This document shows positions 51,286 to 60,297 of a DNA stretch of 64,000 bases, in pieces. The first letter of the stretch is position 1, and every line of letters begins with the position of its first letter. A program made the translations under genes and the position numbers. Under the pieces are notes generated by a model that saw only the letters and a list, made by a program, of their open reading frames with translations, had not been told where the DNA came from and searched no databases. This DNA is from Neoalteromonas arenosi (GTDB lineage Bacteria; Pseudomonadota; Gammaproteobacteria; Enterobacterales; Alteromonadaceae): positions 262,329 to 326,328 of the forward strand of contig NZ_JAUCBP010000006.1 of the NCBI RefSeq assembly GCF_030362855.1, in the 5' to 3' direction.

Positions 51286-52095
51286 CTAACCTGCTAATTT
51301 TTCTTTGGGCGGAAACTTCGGCTCAAATAAGCCGAGCGCTTTTGCCTTTTGCACCATTCCCATAATATCCATGTCGGCCAACGCATCTAGGTCACCGGCT
51401 TGTTCTAATACATAATAGATGGGCTGCATAATATCTATGCGATACGGTGTTCGAAGCACGGTCATTGGGTCAAATGCTACGCGTTCAGGTTTATCACTTT
51501 CCAACGCGTAAATAGTCTCACCTGGAGAAGATAAAATACCACCGCCGTATATCCGTAAACCTTCTGCAGTTTTCATCAAGCCAAACTCAACGGTGAACCA
51601 ATACAGTCGAGCCAAGAAAATTCTATCCTCTTTGCTGGCAGCAAGACCTAATTTTCCATAAGTGTGGGTAAAATGCGCAAACGCAGGGTTGGTCAATAGT
51701 GGACAATGACCAAAGATCTCATGGAATATATCCGGCTCTTGCAAATAGTCAAACTCTTCGCGCGTGCGGATGAACGTTGCTACCGGGAATTGTTTATTGG
51801 CTAACAGCCGGAAAAACTCGCCAAAAGGGATCAGTGCGGGTACTTCAGCGGTTTGCCAACCGGTAGTTTCTTGTAATACAGCATTGATATCTGGTAACTG
51901 CGGTACCTTGTTCACCGACATATTAAGCAAATCAATACCATGCATATATTGCTGGCAAGCACGGCCTTCTAACAAGTCGATTTGACGAGCATACAACTCT
52001 GACCAAATTTGGTTCTCTTCTTCGGTCCACTCAATATAACCTTTCGCATTGGAAGGCTTTGAAACGTATTGGCTTGTTTTACTCATAGTATTCAT
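51286..52095 (-). CDS. phhA: Phenylalanine 4-monooxygenase
   Basis: 269 residues of the bacterial aromatic amino acid hydroxylase type. The iron ligands are in FHEIFGHCPLLTNPAFAHFTHTYG (two His of the HxxxH pattern) and YWFTVEFGLM (Glu). The start MNTMSKTSQYVSKP and mid-region IPFGEFFRLLANKQFPVATFIRTREE fit. It hydroxylates Phe to Tyr with tetrahydropterin. A TyrR-box-like site lies upstream, and tyrR itself is the next gene, so induction by Phe/Tyr is expected. A pterin recycling enzyme (phhB) is not seen next to it. Confidence 0.95.
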   Translation of the reverse strand: MNTMSKTSQYVSKPSNAKGYIEWTEEENQIWSELYARQIDLLEGRACQQYMHGIDLLNMSVNKVPQLPDINAVLQETTGWQTAEVPALIPFGEFFRLLANKQFPVATFIRTREEFDYLQEPDIFHEIFGHCPLLTNPAFAHFTHTYGKLGLAASKEDRIFLARLYWFTVEFGLMKTAEGLRIYGGGILSSPGETIYALESDKPERVAFDPMTVLRTPYRIDIMQPIYYVLEQAGDLDALADMDIMGMVQKAKALGLFEPKFPPKEKLAG

Positions 52096-52178
52096 TGTCT
52101 ACTGACTAATAATCCTTGCTAGTGTAATTAAAACTGCTAACAACAACAGACAAACCACATTTTCGATAGCACTAGCAA

Positions 52179-52196
52179 TGTAACAGTTTTTTTACA
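52179..52196 (-). promoter_or_regulatory. TyrR box upstream of phhA
   Basis: TGTAAC-AGTTTT-TTTACA matches TGTAAA-N6-TTTACA at 11 of 12 positions, about 85 bp before the phhA start. Activator placement fits TyrR-dependent induction. Confidence 0.65.
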
Positions 52197-52206
52197 CAAT
52201 AAAAAA

Positions 52207-52230
52207 AAGCCATCCGCTAATCGATGGCTT
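52207..52230 (-). terminator. Terminator of the pspABC operon
   Basis: Stem AAGCCATC / GATGGCTT with an 8-nt loop; on the minus strand eight T follow. It lies 29 bp after the pspC stop, adjacent to the phhA control region. Confidence 0.88.
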
Positions 52231-52258
52231 AAATATACAGGGAGAAGTGCAGTTAAAC

Positions 52259-52714
52259 TTAAAGCCGGCTTAATTCACGATTGAGTTGGAATTCCTTTGA
52301 TGTCACGTAGGTTTCTACTTTACGTAACCTTTCTTCGGCTTTTCTAAAACGCATTTGAATATCGTGAAAAGCCTGCTTTGGTGGTTCACCGGCTTGCCAC
52401 ACATGCGCCTTCACCTCTATCGGTTTTTCCTGCTCAGTTTCGTTAACCCAACCTTTTCCGCTTGATGCGTTAGGTGCTGCAGTAGAAAAAGTGCGCATTG
52501 AAGCAGCCTGACCACTGATAGGTTTTTTATCCAATATAAACCAACATGCAACATAGGCCACCAACATGAAAGGACCAGCGAGTAGGACAAAACCGGTGAC
52601 GGTTAAGATCCTTACAAGCCACGTCTCGATACCGAAGTACTCGCCAATACCGGCGCAAACGCCTGCAACTTTGCCATTTTCAGGATCTCTGTAAAGGGTT
52701 TTATCAAGCTTCAT
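52259..52714 (-). CDS. pspC: Phage shock protein C
   Basis: 151 residues. The PspC domain is MKLDKTLYRDPENGKVAGVCAGIGEYFGIETWLVRI with one membrane helix (LTVTGFVLLAGPFMLVAYVACWFIL), then a long charged tail with a coiled coil (RFRKAEERLRKVETYVTS). It works with PspB to sense membrane damage and release PspA from PspF. It overlaps pspB by 4 bp. Confidence 0.94.
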   Translation of the reverse strand: MKLDKTLYRDPENGKVAGVCAGIGEYFGIETWLVRILTVTGFVLLAGPFMLVAYVACWFILDKKPISGQAASMRTFSTAAPNASSGKGWVNETEQEKPIEVKAHVWQAGEPPKQAFHDIQMRFRKAEERLRKVETYVTSKEFQLNRELSRL

Positions 52715-52950
52715 ACTTTATCCCTCCATTGTGGGGTTTCCGAGTCTAGAATAGCTTCCAGCGTGTTGATGCGTTCGCTCATCTGTTCTGCTTTATTCGC
52801 GAGATCTTGCAAACGCAAATACTCTTCATCGCTTAAGCCCTGACTGACCTGCTTCTTACTGCGGTAGTGTAAAATCAACCAAATCGGTGCCACGAAAATC
52901 AGAAACAGCAAGATTGGCGCGACTACTATAGCAATAATTCCCTCGTTCAT
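52711..52950 (-). CDS. pspB: Phage shock protein B
   Basis: 79 residues. Membrane helix MNEGIIAIVVAPILLFLIFVAPIWLILHYRSKK, then the PspB coiled coil EEYLRLQDLANKAEQMSERINTLEAILDSETPQWRDKV. It partners PspC at the inner membrane. It lies 52 bp after pspA and overlaps pspC. Confidence 0.95.
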   Translation of the reverse strand: MNEGIIAIVVAPILLFLIFVAPIWLILHYRSKKQVSQGLSDEEYLRLQDLANKAEQMSERINTLEAILDSETPQWRDKV

Positions 52951-53002
52951 TATGTACTCCTCGATGCTTTAGGCGGTTGTTAAGTCGTTGATTACGTAGA
53001 GT

Positions 53003-53677
53003 CTACTTTTTCGCTTTAGACTTTGCCTGCATTTTCTTTTTCAATGCAGCAAGCTCATCGTCAACTTTGCCACCTGACTCCAGTTCAGCAAATTCATCAT
53101 TTAAGGTTTTCTTACCTAAGTCATAAGCTTCTACTTGTGACTCTAAATCATCAATCTTGCGCTCATACTGTTCAAATCGACCCATCGCAGAATCAACCTT
53201 GCCACTGTCGAGGCTCTTTTTAACCTCGAGTCGTGAAGATGCTGTTTTTTGACGCATGATAATCGTCTTCTGACGGGCTTTTGCATCAGCTAGCTTGTCT
53301 TGCAACTGAGCCGTTTCATCTTGCAGCTTGCTGATTTGTTCCTCAATGACTGCGTACTCTTTGGTAAGTGCTTCAGCAGCTTCTTCACACTTCGACTTTT
53401 CTTGCAAAGCCGCACGCGCTAGGTCTTCACGTTCTTTGCTAAGCGCCAGTTCAGCTTTACTTTCCCAATCCTGAGCTTCTGCCTTGTACTTACTAATTTG
53501 GGCGCTTACGTCTTTTTTGCTCGCAATAGTCTTTGCTGATGCTGAACGTACCTCGACTAGGGTATCTTCCATTTCTTGAATAATTAAACGCACCATTTTT
53601 TCTGGATCTTCTGCCTTGTCCAATAGGGCATTAATGTTTGAGTTTACAATGTCTGTGAAGCGAGAGAAGATTCCCAT
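53003..53677 (-). CDS. pspA: Phage shock protein A
   Basis: 224 residues beginning MGIFSRFTDIVNSNINALLDKAEDPEKM, almost the E. coli sequence. The N-terminal amphipathic helix binds membrane, and a long coiled coil follows (KTIASKKDVSAQISKYKAEAQDWESK). It protects damaged membranes and inhibits PspF when unstressed. I take the second ATG (53677), which has AGAGG at proper distance; an ATG two codons earlier is too close to it. It is led by a sigma-54-type promoter. Confidence 0.96.
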   Translation of the reverse strand: MGIFSRFTDIVNSNINALLDKAEDPEKMVRLIIQEMEDTLVEVRSASAKTIASKKDVSAQISKYKAEAQDWESKAELALSKEREDLARAALQEKSKCEEAAEALTKEYAVIEEQISKLQDETAQLQDKLADAKARQKTIIMRQKTASSRLEVKKSLDSGKVDSAMGRFEQYERKIDDLESQVEAYDLGKKTLNDEFAELESGGKVDDELAALKKKMQAKSKAKK

Positions 53678-53734
53678 GTTCATTACCTCTTAGTTAATTC
53701 TTAACAATGTTTTTTACATGTGCTGCCAATGTAT

Positions 53735-53752
53735 ATTCAAATTAAATGCCAA
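53735..53752 (-). promoter_or_regulatory. Sigma-54 promoter of pspABC
   Basis: Minus strand TTGGCATTTAATTTGAAT: -24 element TTGGCA and -12 element TTGAA at correct spacing, about 60 bp before the pspA ATG. It is the kind of promoter PspF activates. The -12 GC is imperfect. Confidence 0.7.
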
Positions 53753-53874
53753 CTATAAAAATAACGTAAAGCCTTGTTTTTATTTAATTTAACTAAGAGG
53801 TATAAAAAATCTGCTTTTTGACAAATAATCAATTACACTAACACTTAGTGATTTTAACCAAATAATAAGATCTT

Positions 53875-54993
53875 ATGAGTCGCTTCAGTAAACAGGACAA
53901 TTTACTCGGCCAGGCCAATAGCTTTTTAGAGATTCTGGAACAAATATCTCAAATAGCCCCTTTGAATAAACCCGTACTTGTTATTGGTGAGCGAGGGACA
54001 GGTAAAGAGCTCGTAGCTGCGCGTTTGCATTTCCTATCAAAGCGATGGGATCAAAACTACTTAAAACTCAATTGTGCGGCCCTCAGTGAAAACCTTTTGG
54101 AATCTGAATTATTCGGCTATGAGGCTGGCGCATTCACTGGCGCTAGTAAGCGCCGAGAAGGGCGATTTGAAGTTGCAGATAATGGGACACTATTTCTCGA
54201 TGAATTAGCGAATACATCAGGAATGATCCAAGAAAAACTATTGCGTGTGATTGAATACGGTGAGTTCGAGCGAGTCGGCGGCACGCGTCCTGTGAAAGTC
54301 GATGTGCGTTTGATTGCGGCAACTAACGAAGACCTGCCCAGTCTTGCAGAAAGCGGTGAGTTTCGCGCAGACCTTCTCGATCGACTGGCATTTGACGTTA
54401 TCACTATTCCGCCTTTGCGCGAGCGACGAGATGATATTTTGATGCTGGCAGAACACTTTGCTATCAATATGACACGCGAATTAGAGTTGGAGTTGTTCAG
54501 TGGCTTTACCGAAAAGGCCAAGCGCACACTGCTAGATTACGATTGGCCAGGCAATATTCGCGAATTGAAAAACGTAGTTGAACGTGCAGTATATCGCGCC
54601 AATAATCCTCACCTTCCAGTCCATGAAATTGTGCTCGATCCGTTTGAATCAATTTACCGCCCAACAGCGCGGGTCAAAACCGTTGACCGTCAAGCTGCTC
54701 TGGAGCCAGCCCCAATTGTCACGGCAAATTCTGCTGATCCAAGTGTGGAAACCACCGAAGCGAGTGCGCCCCCATCGGCGGAATTGTTTAAAGAATTTGA
54801 GTTCCCTATTGATTTAAAACAGCGGTCACAGGAATTTGAAATTGACTTGATCCAAAGGGCTCTTAAAGATAGTCAATACAATCAGAAAAAAACCGCAACT
54901 AAGTTGGGTTTGACCTATCATCAATTGCGTGGATATTTAAAGAAGTATAACCTGCTCGAATCAGCGAACAATAACGAATCAGACAATGATTAA
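53875..54993 (+). CDS. pspF: PspF, sigma-54 activator of the phage shock response
   Basis: 372 residues. There is no sensory N-domain. The AAA+ core has Walker A GERGTGKELVAARLHFLS and the sigma-54 contact motif GYEAGAFTGASKRREG; NGTLFLDELA is Walker B. The C-terminal Fis-like HTH is QKKTATKLGLTYHQLRGYLKKY. It is longer than E. coli PspF (325) owing to a linker at about 260-320. PspA represses it. It is divergent from pspA, and its stop overlaps sapA by 8 bp, coupling stress sensing and the transporter. Confidence 0.95.
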   Translation: MSRFSKQDNLLGQANSFLEILEQISQIAPLNKPVLVIGERGTGKELVAARLHFLSKRWDQNYLKLNCAALSENLLESELFGYEAGAFTGASKRREGRFEVADNGTLFLDELANTSGMIQEKLLRVIEYGEFERVGGTRPVKVDVRLIAATNEDLPSLAESGEFRADLLDRLAFDVITIPPLRERRDDILMLAEHFAINMTRELELELFSGFTEKAKRTLLDYDWPGNIRELKNVVERAVYRANNPHLPVHEIVLDPFESIYRPTARVKTVDRQAALEPAPIVTANSADPSVETTEASAPPSAELFKEFEFPIDLKQRSQEFEIDLIQRALKDSQYNQKKTATKLGLTYHQLRGYLKKYNLLESANNNESDND

Positions 54994-56605
54994 CGGCCTT
55001 CGTTTTTTTGCATTTGTCGTGGTTTCTGCCACCATAAGCGCATGCTCGCCTGTTTCTAATTCAGATATCAAAGTAAATGGGCTCGTATTCTGCTCCGAAA
55101 GTAACCCCAGTAGTTTTAATCCACAGCTGGATACGTCGGGCACCACGGCCGATGCATCTGCGCACCAAATTTACGATCGATTACTCGATTTCGATACCGA
55201 ATCAGGCAACATTGTTCCGGGATTGGCTGATAGCTGGCTGGTCAGTGGTGACGGTTTAGTCTACACCTTCCAACTAAAACGGCGGGTAGCTTTCCACACG
55301 ACACCTTATTTTACCCCGACGCGAACGTTTAACGCTGATGATGTGCTGTTCAGTATTAACCGCTGGCGTCAGGTTGAGCATCCTTACCACAAGGTGTCTG
55401 GTGGCTTTTATCCTTACTTTCAGAGCCTTGACCTCGCTGACAATATTGTTGCAGTCAAGCGCATCAACGGTTATCGCGTAGAAATTCACCTCGCCCAACC
55501 AGACAGTTCTTTTCTCGCTAACTTGGCCACTGACTTTGCGGTCGTATTATCTGCTGAATACGGCCAACAGTTAATCGAACAGGGTACGCCTAGCGCAATT
55601 GACAATCGCCCGATTGGGACTGGGCCCTACAAATTTGTTGAATACCGCCCCAATCACTTCATTCGCTTCGAACGACATGATGATTATTGGCGGGGCAAAG
55701 TAAACCAGGCGCAGTTAGTATTCGATATTACGCCACGTAGTGCCTTGCGATTAGCCAAGCTGATCACAGGTGAATGTGATATTTCTGTATTTCCCGCACA
55801 AAGCGAACTAGATGTAATTCGTGACAACAGGGATTTAGAACTATTAGAGAAACCGGGATTAAATGTAGGTTTTTGGGCATTTAACACGCAAAAACCACCG
55901 TTTGATAACCCTGATGTACGCCGCGCATTAGCCATGGCTATCGATAAAAACACCTTGTTAGACACCGTATATTTTGACAGCGCACGACGTGCAACCAGTT
56001 TGTTGCCACCGTCTTCGTGGGCCCATCAGTCGAATGCAGATGATATCAACTACAATCCAGTGCAAGCCCGTCGCCTTTTGCAAGCTTCAGGCATCGAACC
56101 GGGGTTTGAAATGACCTTATGGGCCATGCCTGTACAACGTGCATACAACCCGAATGCGATGAAAATGGCGCGTCTAATGCAGTCTTACTTAAAAGATGTG
56201 GGAGTTGAAGCCACCATCGTCAGCTATGACTGGACAACCTTTAGAAATAACTTACAACAGGGCTTACACGACTCTGTTTTAATAGGTTGGTCCGCGGACA
56301 ATGTTGATCCTGATAACTTTTATCGTCCTCTGCTGACATGCAGTGCAATTCCAACTGGAACCAACCGAGCAATGTGGTGCAACCCAGCATACGATGAGCT
56401 CATTGAACAGGCTTTACTGGTCAATGACACCGAGCGACGCAAGCAAATTTATGCGCAAGCAAACCGGATGTTGTACGAACAGATGCCTCTCATGCCAATC
56501 GCTCACGCCTTCAGATTTCAGGCGCAACGCAACAACGTCAACAACTTAACGATCAATACATACGGTGGTGTTAGATTAGGTGGGGTGGTCAAACAATATG
56601 ATTAA
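54986..56605 (+). CDS. sapA: Peptide ABC transporter substrate-binding lipoprotein SapA
   Basis: 539 residues. MINGLRFFAFVVVSATISAC is a lipoprotein signal with Cys20. The SBP_bac_5 fold follows: SSFNPQLDTSGTTADASAHQIYDRLLDF, DVLFSINRWRQ and RPIGTGPYKFVEYRPN. It presents peptides (in E. coli, cationic antimicrobial peptides) to the Sap permease. It overlaps pspF by 8 bp and sapB by 8 bp. Ligand specificity is not readable. Confidence 0.93.
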   Translation: MINGLRFFAFVVVSATISACSPVSNSDIKVNGLVFCSESNPSSFNPQLDTSGTTADASAHQIYDRLLDFDTESGNIVPGLADSWLVSGDGLVYTFQLKRRVAFHTTPYFTPTRTFNADDVLFSINRWRQVEHPYHKVSGGFYPYFQSLDLADNIVAVKRINGYRVEIHLAQPDSSFLANLATDFAVVLSAEYGQQLIEQGTPSAIDNRPIGTGPYKFVEYRPNHFIRFERHDDYWRGKVNQAQLVFDITPRSALRLAKLITGECDISVFPAQSELDVIRDNRDLELLEKPGLNVGFWAFNTQKPPFDNPDVRRALAMAIDKNTLLDTVYFDSARRATSLLPPSSWAHQSNADDINYNPVQARRLLQASGIEPGFEMTLWAMPVQRAYNPNAMKMARLMQSYLKDVGVEATIVSYDWTTFRNNLQQGLHDSVLIGWSADNVDPDNFYRPLLTCSAIPTGTNRAMWCNPAYDELIEQALLVNDTERRKQIYAQANRMLYEQMPLMPIAHAFRFQAQRNNVNNLTINTYGGVRLGGVVKQYD

Positions 56606-57608
56606 GATCCTACTGCGCTACACTAACTTGCTAGTGCTAACACTGTTAGTTGTGGTGATATTCTCCTTTGCACTGGCCTACTTGTTCCCAGGCGAACCCT
56701 ACACCAACCTAACCGGCGTGATTGATGAGCAAGCCGCTGCTGCTCACCAAAATCTCAGCGTTACCTCGGCATTTTGGCAATACCTTGGCAATATTTTTGC
56801 CGGTGACTGGGGGCTTAGTCTCATGACTGGGCAGTCGTTGGCCGACGAAATAGCGATCACGTTGCCAGCGACATTGGAATTAAGTCTGTATGCACTGGCA
56901 TTTGCATTACTTGTTGGCCTTCCCATAGGTTTTTGGGCTGGCCTGAAGCCACACAAGGGAATTGATTATTCCGTTTTGGGTGCAAGTGCAGTTATGCACT
57001 CATTTCCCGTGTTTTGGTTAGCTATGCTATTGGTGTTGATTTTCAGTCTACAATTTGGCTGGCTCCCGATGTCTGGGCGCTTAAACTTACTTATGGACGT
57101 ACCCAATGTCAGCGGTTTTATCTTCGTCGATATATTTCTTGCTGATAATATTGACCGCTCACAAGCTGCGTGGGATGCCGTGAAGCATTTAGCACTTCCA
57201 ACCTTCTGCGTTTCCATTATTACTATGGCTACCATAATCCGCGCTGTGCGACGATCAACGTTAGAAGTCATGCACAAACCATTTATTATTGCAGCTCAAT
57301 CTCGTGGTTTAAGTAATGCGCAGATTTTCTTCAAGCATGGTTTTCGCAACGCGCTACTGCCTATTCTACCAATACTTGCCATGCAGGTTACGACCATTAT
57401 TACGAACGTGATGATTGTCGAATCTATCTTCTCGTGGCCAGGCATAGGCAATTGGTTGTTACAGGCTATTTATCAGCAAGACTACCCTGCAATCCGCGCG
57501 GGCATGCTTGCCGTCGCTGGCGCAGTGATTGTGGTAACAATATTGATCGAACTGTTCAATCGCATTATCGATCCAAGTAGAGAGAAGTTTGAAGATGTCA
57601 CGTTTTAA
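56598..57608 (+). CDS. sapB: Peptide ABC transporter permease SapB
   Basis: 336 residues from ATG 56598, which overlaps the sapA stop. MIKILLRYTNLLVLTLLVVVIFSFALAYLF is helix 1 and ATLELSLYALAFALLVGLPIGFWAGL helix 2. The inner-membrane permease signature (QSRGLSNAQIFFKHGFRNALLPILPIL) is that of DppB/OppB-type subunits. It pairs with SapC. Confidence 0.95.
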   Translation: MIKILLRYTNLLVLTLLVVVIFSFALAYLFPGEPYTNLTGVIDEQAAAAHQNLSVTSAFWQYLGNIFAGDWGLSLMTGQSLADEIAITLPATLELSLYALAFALLVGLPIGFWAGLKPHKGIDYSVLGASAVMHSFPVFWLAMLLVLIFSLQFGWLPMSGRLNLLMDVPNVSGFIFVDIFLADNIDRSQAAWDAVKHLALPTFCVSIITMATIIRAVRRSTLEVMHKPFIIAAQSRGLSNAQIFFKHGFRNALLPILPILAMQVTTIITNVMIVESIFSWPGIGNWLLQAIYQQDYPAIRAGMLAVAGAVIVVTILIELFNRIIDPSREKFEDVTF

Positions 57609-58488
57609 TCTCTACATTGACGAACAACACCCTTCGCCTTGGCAACAAACATGGCGAGAGTTCAAACGCAGCCACGTGGCGATGGCTGGTATAATCATGC
57701 TCGGCTTCTTTACCGTTGTCGCATTATTTGGTCCGCTAATTGCCCCCTATGATCCTTTATTGCAGAACACCGACACCACTCTGATCCCGCCTTCGTGGGA
57801 TCCCAGCGGGACTGTGCGCTACGTGTTAGGTACAGATGCGCTGGGGCGAGATTTATTTTCGCGTCTTATCCATGCTTCTCAGGTCACATTTGGTACTAGC
57901 GTAATGTTGGTGATGGTCGCCATGCTTGTTGGCGTTGCGATTGGTGTTATGGCTGGGATGAGTTACGGTGTGCGTGCAAGTATTATCAACCACCTTTTGG
58001 ATGCTTTGATGGTAATCCCTACCCTGCTGCTTGCCATTATTATCGTGGCAATTGTCGGTACCGGTCTAGTCAACAGTATGTGGGCGATAACACTGGCGCT
58101 AATCCCCCATTTCGTGCATCACACTCGAAATACGGTGCGCGAACTCATGAAGAAGGAGTTTATCCTAGCCACAAAACTCGACGGCGCAAGTAAACCACAT
58201 ATATTCATTTACTCTTTGCTGCCTAATATGATTGAAATGTTAGTTGTACAGGGCACGATTGCGTTATCAATTGCCATCCTCGACATCACCGCCCTAGGCT
58301 TTTTGAATCTGGGCGCGCAGGGTTCAACCATAGAGTTAGGTGCAATGCTGGCGGAAAGCTTAAATGTAGTGTATATCGCCCCATGGAATATAGCGCTACC
58401 GGGACTGACTATATTTCTTATGGTTTTTTCAGTTAATGTCGTAGGCGACGGTCTACGCGCAGCACTCAACCGGCGGTTACGACACTAA
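57595..58488 (+). CDS. sapC: Peptide ABC transporter permease SapC
   Basis: 297 residues from ATG 57595; the frame opens two codons earlier at TTG. MSRFNLYIDEQHPSPWQQTWREF precedes helix AMAGIIMLGFFTVVALFGPLIAPYDP and LGTDALGRDLFSRLIHASQVTFGTS, the DppC/OppC-type loop. The coupling helix region is ELMKKEFILATKLDGASKPHIF. It overlaps sapB by 14 bp, and its stop joins sapD as TAATG. Confidence 0.95.
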   Translation: MSRFNLYIDEQHPSPWQQTWREFKRSHVAMAGIIMLGFFTVVALFGPLIAPYDPLLQNTDTTLIPPSWDPSGTVRYVLGTDALGRDLFSRLIHASQVTFGTSVMLVMVAMLVGVAIGVMAGMSYGVRASIINHLLDALMVIPTLLLAIIIVAIVGTGLVNSMWAITLALIPHFVHHTRNTVRELMKKEFILATKLDGASKPHIFIYSLLPNMIEMLVVQGTIALSIAILDITALGFLNLGAQGSTIELGAMLAESLNVVYIAPWNIALPGLTIFLMVFSVNVVGDGLRAALNRRLRH

Positions 58489-59483
58489 TGGCCTTACTCG
58501 ATATAAAAAACCTGACTCTGGAGATTGATACTGAAGCTGGCTGGATTAAAGCTTTGGATAAAGCCAATCTGATGGTCAAGGAAAATGAAATCCAAGCACT
58601 AGTCGGCGAATCAGGCTCTGGAAAAAGCCTCATTGTTCGAGCTATCTCTGGTGGCTTACCCCAGCAAATGCGAATTACGGCGGATCGACTCACTTGGCGC
58701 GGAAAGAATTTGCTCGCAATGAACGGCGAAGAGCGGCGCGAGATAATGCGCCGCGATATTGCAGTGGTTTTTCAAGACCCAATCGGAACATTAGATCCAA
58801 CTGTATCGTTAGGCGAGCAACTCGAAGAAAGCGTACCTTATGAATTTGTCGGGTCAGGCTGGTTTTGGCAGAAACGAGCGGTACGCCGTAAGATTGCGAT
58901 TCAACTGTTACACAAAGTCGGTATTAAAGACCATGTCGCCACTATGCGCGCATATCCGCATCAAATCACCACTGATATTGGCCAGAAATTTATGATTGCG
59001 ATGGCGTTGGTTTCGCAACCCGCGTTATTGATCGCTGATGACCCAACACGTGGTATGGAAGCGACGACTAAAACACAAATCCTCAAACTGTTTAAGCGTC
59101 TCAATCAAACAAAAGGCTTGAGTATTTTATTTGTGGGCCATGATTTGTTAGCTATATCCAGTATGGCTGATTCAATGACGGTTCTATATTGCGGTCAAAC
59201 AGTGGAGTCAGGGCCTATTCAAAAACTGCAAAAAAGGCCACTACACCCTTACACCAAAGCATTGATGGAGAGTGCGCCGAGCTTTCGGGTTGATTTAGCG
59301 CCCAAATCACCGCTAGTTACGCTGCCAGGTACGATCCCAACCTTACAACATCTGCCGATTGGCTGCAGATTGGGACCGCGCTGCGAGCGAGCACAAAAGA
59401 CCTGTGTTCAAGCGCCGGAAATTCGCAAAATTCACGATCATCAGTACAGCTGCCACTTTCCATTACACTCCAAAGCCAAATGA
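58488..59483 (+). CDS. sapD: Peptide ABC transporter ATPase SapD
   Basis: 331 residues. Walker A LVGESGSGKSLIVRA is intact. The ABC signature is degenerate (ITTDIGQKFMIAMALVSQ in place of LSGGQ) and the Walker B glutamate position is Asp (LLIADDPTRGME), so it may be the weakly active half of a SapD/SapF heterodimer. The C-terminal oligopeptide domain has LPIGCRLGPRCERAQKTC. E. coli SapD has a comparably altered signature. Confidence 0.95.
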   Translation: MALLDIKNLTLEIDTEAGWIKALDKANLMVKENEIQALVGESGSGKSLIVRAISGGLPQQMRITADRLTWRGKNLLAMNGEERREIMRRDIAVVFQDPIGTLDPTVSLGEQLEESVPYEFVGSGWFWQKRAVRRKIAIQLLHKVGIKDHVATMRAYPHQITTDIGQKFMIAMALVSQPALLIADDPTRGMEATTKTQILKLFKRLNQTKGLSILFVGHDLLAISSMADSMTVLYCGQTVESGPIQKLQKRPLHPYTKALMESAPSFRVDLAPKSPLVTLPGTIPTLQHLPIGCRLGPRCERAQKTCVQAPEIRKIHDHQYSCHFPLHSKAK

Positions 59484-60295
59484 CTACGATACTTTCCGCT
59501 AAAGCGTTAACTTATGTCTCTGAAGCTCCTCGCCGGTTTGGGCGACGCAAGCATGAAGCTTTTAAATTGGGTCCTTTTGATCTCACCATTGAAAAGGCTG
59601 AAACTGTTGCCATCATAGGCGGTAATCGTTCAGGAAAGTCCGTACTAGCGCGATTACTGTGCGGCGCTATGCAGCCCACAGACGGTGAGATAATTTTTCA
59701 CCAAGATGCACCTCATTCTAGCACTGCGGCCAAACAGCAATGGCAAAAGCAACAGGTGCGCATGATTTTTCAGCGCAGCTCTGAATCGCTTAATCCAGCA
59801 CTTACCATTGGCGGTATTTTGCATGAGCCGCTAAAGCTAAATACCGACTTAAGTTACGCGCAACGAGAAGAAAAAATTGCTGCTGTATTGTCTCAGGTAG
59901 GTTTATTACGCGAACATTACTTCTTTTACCCACACATGCTGTCTGATGGACAACAACAGCGTGTTGCAATGGCCCGTGCGCTAATCCTAAACCCAAGCGT
60001 CATAGTTGCCGACGAACCCTTTGCTGCACTCGACCCATCAGTTCGCTCGCAAACGGTCAACCTGATCCTACAATTGCAACGTGATTTGGGTTTATCCTTT
60101 GTGTTTATTAGTCACAATCTAGGCATTGTCAGACATATTGCCGACCGAATGGTCGTAATGAACGAGGGGCAAATCATTGAGGCTGGTCGCACCGACACGC
60201 TATTTCGTTGGCCCAAACACGAGATCACGCAGAGACTCATCTCTGCGCACCAATCACTGATTCCTCAAGCTAGCGATGGTAAGCGATTGAAGTAA
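59480..60295 (+). CDS. sapF: Peptide ABC transporter ATPase SapF
   Basis: 271 residues. Walker A IIGGNRSGKSVLARLL, signature MLSDGQQQRVAMARALI and Walker B VIVADEPFAALD are all canonical; the switch His is in FVFISHNLGIVRHIADRMVVM. It overlaps sapD as ATGA, and the operon ends here, 3 bp from the convergent oadB stop. It should provide most of the ATP hydrolysis of the pair. Confidence 0.95.
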   Translation: MTTILSAKALTYVSEAPRRFGRRKHEAFKLGPFDLTIEKAETVAIIGGNRSGKSVLARLLCGAMQPTDGEIIFHQDAPHSSTAAKQQWQKQQVRMIFQRSSESLNPALTIGGILHEPLKLNTDLSYAQREEKIAAVLSQVGLLREHYFFYPHMLSDGQQQRVAMARALILNPSVIVADEPFAALDPSVRSQTVNLILQLQRDLGLSFVFISHNLGIVRHIADRMVVMNEGQIIEAGRTDTLFRWPKHEITQRLISAHQSLIPQASDGKRLK

Positions 60296-60297
60296 TA

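Noticed and set aside
52118..52137. Possible third TyrR box (TGTAAT-N6-TGCTAA)
   Set aside because: The right half matches poorly, so it is below the two accepted sites.
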